Positions 1-6,590 of a stretch of 10,495 nt of DNA are shown here, piece after piece. Position 1 is the stretch's first letter. Each line of letters begins with the position of its first letter. This DNA is from an uncultured Prevotella sp. (GTDB lineage Bacteria > Bacteroidota > Bacteroidia > Bacteroidales > Bacteroidaceae): NCBI GenBank assembly GCA_937892695.1, contig CALBJK010000206.1:1-10495 (forward strand). The letters run 5' to 3'. The position numbers and the translations under genes are program-made. The notes under the pieces were generated by a model that worked only from the letters and a program-made list of their open reading frames with translations, had not been told where the DNA came from and did no database searches.

Positions 1-711
1 CTTTATGTCGGGTCTGGCAATGCTGCCTTTTATCTTGAAACGGGCTGTGACGCTGTTCTTGGTCACTTGCCAGTCTTCGGTGTCCCATTCAGCCCCCACC
101 GTTGTCTCGTCAATCTTGGATGGTCCGTATATGAAGCTGCCTCCACGGGTCTTGAAGTAAGGGCGCACTCTATACATGCGGTTCGGAAGAAGTCCGGTAC
201 AGGTCATCTCAAACGGACCGTCACCTTGCAGGCTGCTGCCGACAACCTTACGACACGAGACATCGTAGCTGCGCTGAAGTGAAGACAGATTGTAGCAGAA
301 GCCGTATTCTGTAATTTGGTCAACAGGAAGTCCCGGAATGCTTACCTCGTAGGTAAGACGGTCGGAACCTACGGCCAGCTCGTCTACTTTAACCTCTATG
401 GGGCGCAGCAGGTAAGTCTCGGTGAAAGGTTTGCAGGCTTCGTCTCCGTTTACAATCACCCGGTATGCCACGTCTGAGGTTACTTTCTTCACTGTCAGTC
501 CGTGGTCTGTTTCGCCGGCAACGTCGTTCCAGGTAGTTCCCCCGTCGACAGACTTCTGCCATTTCACAGTACCGTAATTGGCTGTCTTCCAGGCCAGCCG
601 CAACTCTACGTCAGTGTTCTTGCGAACGTATGTGGTATGTACGTTTTGCGATGCCGCCGTCAGAGTCATTCCCGACAGGGCCATCAGCATAAGTAAATTC
701 TTGAGTTTCAT
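1..711 (-). CDS. Secreted Ig/fibronectin-III-like protein, 3' end outside window
   Basis: The reading frame is open from ATG at 711 to the left edge (237 codons seen, no stop), so the C-terminus is missing. Residues 1-21 form a signal peptide (basic MKLK, a Leu/Met-rich core, then an Ala-Ala-Ser-Gln cleavage region). Residues about 23-100 look Ig-like, with the pattern W-Q-K-S-x-D-G-G-x-T-W and later A-Y-R-V. Residues about 105-200 look like the FN3-type module common in Bacteroidetes surface proteins, with Y-G-F-C-Y near 136-140, then G-L-L-P-N and Y-R-V-R-P-Y-F near 173-186. No catalytic motif is visible. It lies 72 bp downstream of the SprB-like gene with no clear promoter between them, so the two are probably co-transcribed. 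Export to the surface is inferred; a T9SS sorting domain may lie in the missing part. The specific function is unknown. Confidence 0.8.
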   Translation of the reverse strand, partial: MKLKNLLMLMALSGMTLTAASQNVHTTYVRKNTDVELRLAWKTANYGTVKWQKSVDGGTTWNDVAGETDHGLTVKKVTSDVAYRVIVNGDEACKPFTETYLLRPIEVKVDELAVGSDRLTYEVSIPGLPVDQITEYGFCYNLSSLQRSYDVSCRKVVGSSLQGDGPFEMTCTGLLPNRMYRVRPYFKTRGGSFIYGPSKIDETTVGAEWDTEDWQVTKNSVTARFKIKGSIARPDIK

Positions 712-737
712 GTTCGAGTATCGTTATTAATGGATTG

Positions 738-781
738 GCGTCTTGCGTTTCTGTTCCGTCATACGGAAACAGCAAGAGCGC
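738..781 (-). other. Intercistronic hairpin after the SprB-like gene
   Basis: Two bases after the stop codon at 784-786, the spacer can fold into an imperfect two-part stem. The inner part pairs CTGTTCCGT (751-759) with ACGGAAACAG (763-772), with one bulge and a CAT loop. The outer part pairs GCG and TCTTG (738-745) with CAAGA and CGC (773-781). There is no U-run behind it on the minus strand, so it is not a standard terminator. It could protect the upstream message from 3' decay or reduce readthrough into the FN3-like gene. The pairing is seen in the sequence; the role is inferred. Confidence 0.5.
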
Positions 782-783
782 AT

Positions 784-1371
784 TCAGTCTTTCAGAATAA
801 TCTTCTTGACAAAGGCTTTTTCGCCTTCAGTAACGCAGATGATATAAGCACCATCGGCAAGATTGGACAGGTCTACGTCGGCCTTGTTGCTATTGTACGT
901 AGAACGCATCAGTATGTGACCGGCAGTGTCGGCTACCCTTAGCAAGAAAAGTCCGGAGGTTGTTTCTACGGTCAGCGTATGTCCTGACACCTCAATAGAT
1001 GTTCCGTTTCCACCTCTGGCATTGGCTATGCCCGACGTAGTATTGACTTGGAACATAGACGAGACGGCACACCCTGCCCCATCGCTTACCTTCAGATAGT
1101 ACCGGCCTGGCTGCAGGACAGTGCATTTTGGTTCAGTTCCGAGTATTGTGCCCTTTTCGTCTGTCCATTCATACGAGTAATGTCCGTCTCCCCCGCTGAC
1201 GACAAGGTCGGCACCAAGAGTGACACCTCCTTCTGCCCAATCCGTTACTACCGTAGCGGCTTCAGCCTTCAAGGGCGGGTTTTGTTCTACGTGTATGTCA
1301 ATGACAGTTTGCGCTGAAGTGTAAGACAATGGCGAAAGCGTCAGAGCCAGTAGAAAGATGTATTTGTTCAT
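784..1371 (-). CDS. Small SprB/PKD-like protein with T9SS type A sorting domain
   Basis: A 195-residue secreted protein. Residues 1-20 are a signal peptide ending Thr-Ser-Ala before Gln21. Residues about 45-110 resemble a single SprB/PKD-like beta-sandwich repeat: S-G-G-D-G-H-Y-S-Y-E-W at 59-69, then P-G-R-Y-Y-L-K-V-S-D-G-A-G-C at 88-101. Residues about 118-195 match a T9SS type A C-terminal sorting domain, with D-L-S-N-L-A-D-G-A-Y near 167-176 and an ending of V-K-K-I-I-L-K-D. Family knowledge says such proteins cross the outer membrane through T9SS and are anchored or released there. It is very short for a SprB-repeat protein, which usually carries many repeats; here one module sits directly before the sorting domain. 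It appears to be the first gene of its own unit, with a promoter near 1500. Its ligand is unknown. Confidence 0.8.
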   Translation of the reverse strand: MNKYIFLLALTLSPLSYTSAQTVIDIHVEQNPPLKAEAATVVTDWAEGGVTLGADLVVSGGDGHYSYEWTDEKGTILGTEPKCTVLQPGRYYLKVSDGAGCAVSSMFQVNTTSGIANARGGNGTSIEVSGHTLTVETTSGLFLLRVADTAGHILMRSTYNSNKADVDLSNLADGAYIICVTEGEKAFVKKIILKD

Positions 1372-1496
1372 GTCAGATAAATTGTTTATGAATAAGTTCG
1401 TTGAGGTTTACAGCCGATTCATTCCAATCAGAATGTGTAAATTCACGGAATTATTGTTGCCCAAGACACCAATGGCCATGGTGCGAAGGCCGAATA

Positions 1497-1527
1497 CAAA
1501 GGTACAATATTATAACGTATCCAGAAA
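1497..1527 (-). promoter_or_regulatory. Probable Bacteroidetes promoter for the SprB-like gene
   Basis: On the minus strand, TACCTTTG (plus-strand 1497-1504) fits the Bacteroidetes -7 consensus TAnnTTTG exactly. A TTTC, close to the -33 TTTG element, lies 19 bases upstream, within the usual spacing. This predicts a transcript start near 1490 and a leader of about 120 bases. It sits just past the terminator of the preceding gene, consistent with a separate transcription unit. Confidence 0.6.
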
Positions 1528-1606
1528 GTTTTGGCAGCTTTTTATTTTCTGTCATACATAATATTCCGATCGAATTGGAGCAAGAAGCGATTGGTAAGAT
1601 ACATTC

Positions 1607-1676
1607 ATAAAAAAACACCAACCTGAAGGACATCACCCGATTGTAAGAATCCGAATGACATCCTCCAGATTGGAGT
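1607..1676 (-). terminator. Very long intrinsic terminator after the FG-GAP gene
   Basis: On the minus strand, about 26 bases after the stop codon, an imperfect stem of roughly 25 pairs forms between 1648-1673 and 1618-1642. It has a 5-base loop (1643-1647), a few G-U pairs and about one bulge, and is followed directly by a run of seven T (plus-strand A at 1609-1615). This is the standard layout of a rho-independent terminator, though the stem is much longer than usual. The U-run occurs on the minus-strand side only, which fixes the direction. Confidence 0.8.
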
Positions 1677-1700
1677 CTTCAAGTCTCTGTTATGAAAAAT

Positions 1701-3611
1701 TTATTTGACCACGACCTTGCGCGTAGTTCCGTCGGTGTACTTCACGATATTGATGCCCTTTACTGGAGCAGCTATCTGTGTGCCGTTAGCGGTGTAGACG
1801 GCAGCTACTTTCACGTTTCCGGTCTCGGCATTGATATCTGAAATGGCATTTACTACTCCGGTTTCTGTAACTTCGAAGCTGCCACCGTTGGCAAACTTAG
1901 AGCCGTCGTAAGAAGCATTGACTGCCTGTACGCCCCAAGAGTACTTGCCTTTCGGGAGGGTGAGCGTAACCTTGGTGTTAGTGCCCATATTGCCCGGAGT
2001 TACGGTCTTGCGAAGACCGTCCTTGTCACCGCCGATGAACGAGGTGCAACCGTTGTAAATCTTACCCTCGGCATTCTTGATGTACAGCTCGTAAGTGAAG
2101 TTTTTCTGAGCACCTGCTGCAGGAGTCCAAGAGAGTGTGGTGTATGTTACACCGTCCTCGACCTTGCCTTCAACCTTACCGATAGTGGGAGCTGCGGGAG
2201 CTGCTGCAGCCTTGTTGGGGTTGAGAGTAACCTTAGCCGAACGGCCTTTCTGTTCTTCGGTCATAAATTCGCCGTCCCAGCTCTGTCCGAGGTCGATAAC
2301 ATCTTTCACACCGTTGCCGTCCCAGTCGACACAAAGCATGAAGGTTTCTGAACCTGTATTGATGCGGTTGGCCGGTGAGTAGTTGCCCTTGCCGTCGTTG
2401 AGAAGGATAAAGCCTGTCTGTGTATTGTATGCGGGAACCCATCCACCGATAATGATATCATAGTCGCCGTCGCCGTCCCAGTCAATCATACGTCCACCGT
2501 TGCGCACGCTGTTCAGAATGCGTATGTCAGTGGAAGGAAGGGTCTGGGCTATCTCCTTGAAACTGATAGCGTCGACAGTACTTGTGTTCTTATAGATATG
2601 ACCTTTATACTGATAATCGCCCTCAGGCACTCCGTCGTCACCGATAGCACTTTCGCCGATGAGGAAGAGATCGAGTTTGCCGTCATTGTCAATATCGGCG
2701 ATTCCGGCCAGACCGTTAGCCTTCGGGAAAATCATACCCGTATTGGGTGTGCCGATACCTGTAGCAAAGAATGTTCCGGGTTCTTCAGCTCCCAGATTCT
2801 GGTAGATGTCACAATAGATGCGCTTGCCGTTGCTTATGGTTTTGGGATCATCGCTGTTTCCGCTGACGATGAAGTCAGTGTAGCCGTCGTTGTTGAAGTC
2901 GGCAGCTTCGACCTGGACGAGTGCCAGTTTCGCTCCTTCAAACAGGTCGGTTCCGGTCACTTTGAATGTGTAGTTTCCTTGGTTCATCAGAATGGCGCAA
3001 CCGTTGTTGTCTCCGTCGTAACCGATGGTAACGATGTCGGGCAGACCGTCGTTGTTGAAGTCGGCCACGTCAGCAGTTGTGACAGCACTGAGCGGAAACT
3101 CAACTTCGTCGCCGTTCTCGTCGACAAACTTAGTCTTCTGGTAATCGAAAAGGCCGTCTCCACGTCCGATGAAGACCCCTTCGAGGAACCACGGATTATG
3201 GCAGAAGCCAACAAAGTCGACCGTTCCGTCCATGTTCATGTCGACAGGGATGTAAGAAGGACGGTCGGCCAGAACTATCGGCCCGTCGTAAGGATTGGCT
3301 TCGTCGTTAAAGTTGAGCAGCTCCTTGAATGTCTTTGTCGAAGGGTCGTAAATCTTGGTGTTGATGAGATAGTCGGTCTGCTCTTTTGCATCTGGTCCTT
3401 TAGCATGGTTGATAATCCAGTGCTTTCCGACACGGTCGAGTCCTCCAGCCAGAATGTCGAGGTGACCGTCGTTGTTCATGTCTAGTTCGACACCGCCACC
3501 GCATTGGTAACCCCATGTAGGGTCAACGGTTACAGGCTTGATACTGCTCTGTGCCGAAGCGGCCAGAGCCATCAGCGATAATGCTGAAAGGAAAGTAATT
3601 CTCCGTTTCAT
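1701..3611 (-). CDS. T9SS-exported FG-GAP/VCBS propeller protein with FN3-like domain
   Basis: A 636-residue secreted protein. A signal peptide covers residues 1-20 (cleavage after A-A-S-A). Seven Asp-rich loops of the form D-x-D/N-x-D/N-G-x-x-D start near residues 44, 124, 184, 238, 306, 377 and 429, at 52-80 residue spacing. This is typical of FG-GAP/VCBS repeats, where each blade of an integrin-like beta-propeller holds a calcium ion. An Ala/Pro linker (about 468-475) leads to an FN3-like domain (about 476-582). The last ~45 residues form a short T9SS type A sorting domain, with the ending K-G-I-N-I-V-K-Y then R-K-V-V-V-K. The protein should be exported through T9SS and displayed at the surface, probably binding a ligand. 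It follows the GH43-like gene after a 188-bp spacer with no clear promoter, and ends at a strong terminator. No hydrolase motif is seen; the ligand is unknown. Confidence 0.85.
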   Translation of the reverse strand: MKRRITFLSALSLMALAASAQSSIKPVTVDPTWGYQCGGGVELDMNNDGHLDILAGGLDRVGKHWIINHAKGPDAKEQTDYLINTKIYDPSTKTFKELLNFNDEANPYDGPIVLADRPSYIPVDMNMDGTVDFVGFCHNPWFLEGVFIGRGDGLFDYQKTKFVDENGDEVEFPLSAVTTADVADFNNDGLPDIVTIGYDGDNNGCAILMNQGNYTFKVTGTDLFEGAKLALVQVEAADFNNDGYTDFIVSGNSDDPKTISNGKRIYCDIYQNLGAEEPGTFFATGIGTPNTGMIFPKANGLAGIADIDNDGKLDLFLIGESAIGDDGVPEGDYQYKGHIYKNTSTVDAISFKEIAQTLPSTDIRILNSVRNGGRMIDWDGDGDYDIIIGGWVPAYNTQTGFILLNDGKGNYSPANRINTGSETFMLCVDWDGNGVKDVIDLGQSWDGEFMTEEQKGRSAKVTLNPNKAAAAPAAPTIGKVEGKVEDGVTYTTLSWTPAAGAQKNFTYELYIKNAEGKIYNGCTSFIGGDKDGLRKTVTPGNMGTNTKVTLTLPKGKYSWGVQAVNASYDGSKFANGGSFEVTETGVVNAISDINAETGNVKVAAVYTANGTQIAAPVKGINIVKYTDGTTRKVVVK

Positions 3612-3746
3612 AATTTTATTGGTTTATAAGGTTTTGTTGAACGATTCTGTCAGACCAGAAGACTGATGATTCAACCCTTGACTGATTCTGGCGAAAAATC
3701 GCGTTTTTTAGAATGTTATTTAGTTATTGATTGTGTACTTATCGAA

Positions 3747-3794
3747 ATCGGGTGTGCCATAATTACAAGGTAGAGTCATTATGACACACCCGAT
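3747..3794 (-). terminator. Stem-loop after the GH43-like gene; attenuator or processing hairpin
   Basis: Five bases after the stop codon at 3800-3802, two 17-base arms (3747-3763 and 3778-3794) are inverted copies with one G-U position, separated by a 14-base loop. The stem is strong, but on the minus strand it is followed only by TTTCG, not a long U-run. I read it as a partial terminator or 3'-end stabiliser that separates high expression of the Sus-type genes from lower expression of the FG-GAP gene. The structure is seen; the role is inferred. Confidence 0.55.
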
Positions 3795-3799
3795 ATGAT

Positions 3800-4870
3800 T
3801 TATTTGAACTTAGGCGTAGCCCAACCCTTCACAGGTTCGAGCAACGTCGTGAACCATCCCTGCTCGTCGCGAGGAGCGTAGTAGAGGAAGAGTGGGCGAC
3901 GTGGCTTGCCGCTCGAAAGCTGAGGCTTGGCCGTCTCGGTGGCTGTGAACGTGACGAAGAGCGAATCGCCTGAAGCCTCGAACACACCGTTCAGATTCTG
4001 TGGGTCGGCGTAGGTCTGGCTGGCACGCACGAGCAGAGAGCCTGTCGACTGGCCGTCGAGTATGCCATGACCGTCTTGTCCCTTGTAAGTTCCGTCTATC
4101 TTCTCGGCACGGGCGTAGTGTATCTCGGTACCGGCTGCTCCCTTAACTGTTCCGAAGAGATAGAAGTCGGTCTTGGACATACGGAATGCCTGCACGTCGG
4201 TAAACTCCGGTCCGGCCACCAGTGTGCGCTGGCCTTTGAGCTTAGGCAGAGAAGCCGGACGGATTGTCAGTTCCTGACAGTAGGTGCCCGAAGGCGTTGT
4301 ATAGAAGATGTAATTTTTTGATGTGACGTTGATGGCCGAGGGACAACTCAGCGAAGCGTCGCCCGTCTGGGCTACGTCTACGACTACTCCGGCATCGGTA
4401 TAAGGGCCGAGTCCGGTCGAAGCGTATGCGGCGCGGATAGTCTTGGCATCCTTTGTGATGTAGAAAAGCCAGTAAGATGTGCGCGCCACGGTGCGCGAAT
4501 AGAGGGCAGCCACATCGGTCACGAGGCTGTCTTCCTTCTGCGACAGTGATGGGAAAGCCTCAGCCTGGTTGTTGAAGTCCCAGTCCATGAGGTTTGTAGA
4601 GCTGAGAGCCGGAGCATTGTAGATGAGTCCGTTAACCCATTCTACCTGCGGAGCTATGGCTATGAAGCCGGTTGTTGTCTTCAGTACTGTTCCGCCGTTG
4701 AGGTCGGGTTCCCAAACGGGGTTGTGATAATGGGTGTTGGCTATGTTCTGGCTGCCGTTCCATACGATAGAGTCGATGCCGTCACCCGACACGTCGGTGC
4801 ATCCCGTAGCAAAGGGGAGCATGGCTGCAGCCGAGACAGCCGACAATATGATGCTTGCAAATTTCTTCAT
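3800..4870 (-). CDS. Surface lipoprotein with degenerate GH43-like propeller (SusE position)
   Basis: A 356-residue lipoprotein with a lipobox F-A-T-G-C (Cys24), followed by an Asp-containing segment typical of surface-exposed Bacteroidetes lipoproteins. From residue 49 the sequence follows the blade pattern of family 43 glycosidases: H-N-P-V-W-E-P-D-L near 49-57, N-L-M-D-W near 93-97 (compare the family's 'SKDLVHW'), Y-W-L-F-Y near 133-137, L-G-P-Y-T-D-A-G near 154-161, and F-Y-L-F-G near 236-240. The expected catalytic features seem lost. Where relatives have Ala-Asp-Pro-Thr with the base Asp, this reads Asn-Gly-Gly-Thr (58-61), and no Glu-Gly/Ala-Pro general-acid motif appears near 220-235. 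It occupies the slot directly after susD where surface glycan-binding proteins (SusE/F type) sit. Binding without catalysis is the best guess. The fold assignment comes from pattern recognition and is moderately sure. Confidence 0.6.
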   Translation of the reverse strand: MKKFASIILSAVSAAAMLPFATGCTDVSGDGIDSIVWNGSQNIANTHYHNPVWEPDLNGGTVLKTTTGFIAIAPQVEWVNGLIYNAPALSSTNLMDWDFNNQAEAFPSLSQKEDSLVTDVAALYSRTVARTSYWLFYITKDAKTIRAAYASTGLGPYTDAGVVVDVAQTGDASLSCPSAINVTSKNYIFYTTPSGTYCQELTIRPASLPKLKGQRTLVAGPEFTDVQAFRMSKTDFYLFGTVKGAAGTEIHYARAEKIDGTYKGQDGHGILDGQSTGSLLVRASQTYADPQNLNGVFEASGDSLFVTFTATETAKPQLSSGKPRRPLFLYYAPRDEQGWFTTLLEPVKGWATPKFK

Positions 4871-4899
4871 TTTCTTGTTGTTTTAATTGTTTTGAAGGA

Positions 4900-4945
4900 G
4901 GATTCCCTAGCCTTGCGCTGATTTGCCAGCATCAGCCGAGAATCC
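4900..4945 (-). other. Nested hairpin in the susD to GH43-like spacer
   Basis: In the 117-bp spacer, GCTGAT (4917-4922) pairs with ATCAGC (4931-4936) around an 8-base loop, enclosed by GGATTC (4900-4905) pairing with GAATCC (4940-4945). No U-run follows on the minus strand. It lies about 30-75 bases upstream of the next start codon and could influence message stability or translation. The transcript here also reads CCTCCTT, the reverse of a Shine-Dalgarno site, so translation of the next gene probably relies on the A-rich leader just before its ATG. Confidence 0.4.
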
Positions 4946-4987
4946 CGCTTCTGACATTCAATGCTTCAAGGTCTGCATTTCCGAGGC

Positions 4988-6583
4988 TTAATATCCGGGG
5001 TTCTGTGTCAGTCCGGGATAGAGCGAAAGCTCGTGCATCGGTATGATGTACTTATGGCTTACGCCGAGTCGGAAGGTGCTGAAGTCGGGGTCGTGTTCGG
5101 CCAACTTGTTGATGGCTTCCTGGTTGTGCAGGTCGCCCCAGCGGTCGAGGTCGTTCCAGCGCGTGCATTCGCCGCAGAGTTCGACAAGACGCTCATGGCG
5201 TATCTGGTCTTTCAGTGTCTCATAGTCGTTGAACAGTGCCGGATTGAGGTCGGCCATGTTGACGCGGCGGCGTACCTTGTTTATATATTCCACAGCCGTA
5301 GCGCGGTCGGTGCCAAGCTCGTTGAGCACCTCGGCATACATAAGATAGACATCGGCCAAACGCAGCACACGGAAGTTGACACCCGAAGAGTAATCCTCAG
5401 GCTTGTTGTCCGAGTCGACGCTGGTGTACTTGCGCCAGTAGGTTTTCTTACTACCGAGCAGTCCGGCTGCCTTCCATTCGGCCATAGTCTTGCCGTAATA
5501 CTTCATCGTGTCTTCGGGATTGTCGTAGAACAGCGTGTAGTACTTGCGCAGGTCGGGCTTACCGTCCTTCTGGCGTTCCTTGTCAAACTCGTCGAGCATC
5601 CAGTCGCGCGATGAGCCGTCGTCCCATGCACCGGTACCGTCAGAGAGGTACAGACCGAGGAACTTAGGACGCTGCATACCGGTTTCCTTACCGTCGGTCA
5701 GACCGTCCTTGAAGTTTATCTCGAAGAGCGACTCCGAGTTGTTCTCGTTTTTGTCGGTGAAATTGTCAATCCAGTTCGGCACAAGCGAATAGACGTTGAG
5801 CCTGAATATTTCTTCAATCTTCGTCTTGGCTTCAGTCCAGTACTTCTTGGCTTCGTCGGCATTGGCCGATTCGGGACGTTTGTCGATACCGGCGAGCTGC
5901 ATCATCACTCTCGCAGCCTGGCCCATAGCGGCACCACGTGTGGGTCGTCCGAGGTCTTCAGAGTTTGTCCATTTGACTGGCAACAGCTTCTCGGCTTCGG
6001 TATAGTCGGCAAGTACCTGTTCGAACATTTCCTTCTGGTCGACCACCTTGCCGTCCGACTGTGATGTGAGCTGCAGCGGAGCGCGACCGTATGTCGATGC
6101 GATATACCAGTAGGCTGTGGCGCGGATGAAGTAGGCCTGACCCATGATGAGATCGCCCTGCTCCTTTGACATAACGTCGTAGCCGTGGTCTTTCATCTGG
6201 TCGAGCACCTGGTTGACGTAGAATATCTGGTTGAACGTCTCCTGCCATGGCAGACGCACACTCTCGTTGCTGTCATAGTTGTAGGCAGTGTTCTTGAAGT
6301 CGGCTATGGCCTGGAACTCCTGGTTAGGGCTGCTGCTCCATCCTTCGTCGCTGCGCAGCTCCATTAGCACGTGGAACCAGCGGCTGAACATGCCCGGACG
6401 ACGCCAGATAGCATACGACGCGCTGAGTCCCTGGTTGAACTGATCTTCTGTTTTCCAGAAGGTGTCACTCGACTCTCTGTTAGGGTCGGAGAGATTGAGA
6501 AAATCGTCCGAACACGATGTCAATCCTATCAGTGCGGCCAAAGCTAAAGCCGCAATTGTATATTTTCGTTTCATTGTTGTCAT
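4988..6583 (-). CDS. susD: SusD/RagB-like outer-membrane nutrient-binding lipoprotein
   Basis: A 531-residue lipoprotein with lipobox L-T-S-C (Cys24) followed by S-D-D, matching the Bacteroidetes surface-export signal. The N-terminal SusD-like region has F-W-K-T-E-D-Q-F near 42-49. Helical TPR-like segments include Y-F-I-R-A-T-A-Y-W-Y (151-160) and P-T-R-G-A-A-M-G-Q-A (214-223). The C-terminal SusD/RagB domain shows L-R-L-A-D-V-Y-L-M-Y-A-E (407-418), R-H-E-R-L-V-E-L (462-469), D-L-D-R-W-G (478-483) and the usual ending L-T-Q-N-P-G-Y. Length is normal. The protein caps the SusC barrel and delivers ligand to it. It starts 7 bases after the susC stop codon; a second in-frame Met at 6574 (M-K-R-K) is an equally plausible start. 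The symbol denotes the family only; the ligand is not starch by any evidence here. Confidence 0.95.
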   Translation of the reverse strand: MTTMKRKYTIAALALAALIGLTSCSDDFLNLSDPNRESSDTFWKTEDQFNQGLSASYAIWRRPGMFSRWFHVLMELRSDEGWSSSPNQEFQAIADFKNTAYNYDSNESVRLPWQETFNQIFYVNQVLDQMKDHGYDVMSKEQGDLIMGQAYFIRATAYWYIASTYGRAPLQLTSQSDGKVVDQKEMFEQVLADYTEAEKLLPVKWTNSEDLGRPTRGAAMGQAARVMMQLAGIDKRPESANADEAKKYWTEAKTKIEEIFRLNVYSLVPNWIDNFTDKNENNSESLFEINFKDGLTDGKETGMQRPKFLGLYLSDGTGAWDDGSSRDWMLDEFDKERQKDGKPDLRKYYTLFYDNPEDTMKYYGKTMAEWKAAGLLGSKKTYWRKYTSVDSDNKPEDYSSGVNFRVLRLADVYLMYAEVLNELGTDRATAVEYINKVRRRVNMADLNPALFNDYETLKDQIRHERLVELCGECTRWNDLDRWGDLHNQEAINKLAEHDPDFSTFRLGVSHKYIIPMHELSLYPGLTQNPGY

Positions 6584-6590
6584 TGTTTTA

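Larger units (their letters stand above)
1372..1700. other. 329-bp intergenic region between two minus-strand units
   Basis: No credible gene. From high to low coordinates it holds the long terminator of the FG-GAP gene (1607-1676), an AT-rich stretch with a TAnnTTTG-type promoter (about 1497-1527), and an untranslated leader of roughly 120 bases. The leader includes a small CACCA/TGGTG hairpin at 1467-1483. Short open frames here have no recognisable protein features. Confidence 0.7.

Noticed and set aside
2598..3485. Long plus-strand open frame (295 codons) opposite the FG-GAP gene
   Set aside because: It is the antisense shadow of the Asp-rich repeats (GAC/GAT codons read as GTC/ATC, giving Val/Ile-rich sequence). 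It has no signal, domain or start context of its own.
3690..3709. Small GCGA/TCGC hairpin followed by TTTTTT on the plus strand as a terminator
   Set aside because: The stem is only four pairs and no plus-strand gene ends here.
4961..5614. Plus-strand open frame (217 codons) opposite susD
   Set aside because: It overlaps a well-supported SusD gene over nearly its whole length and has Val/His-rich low-information sequence typical of antisense shadows.
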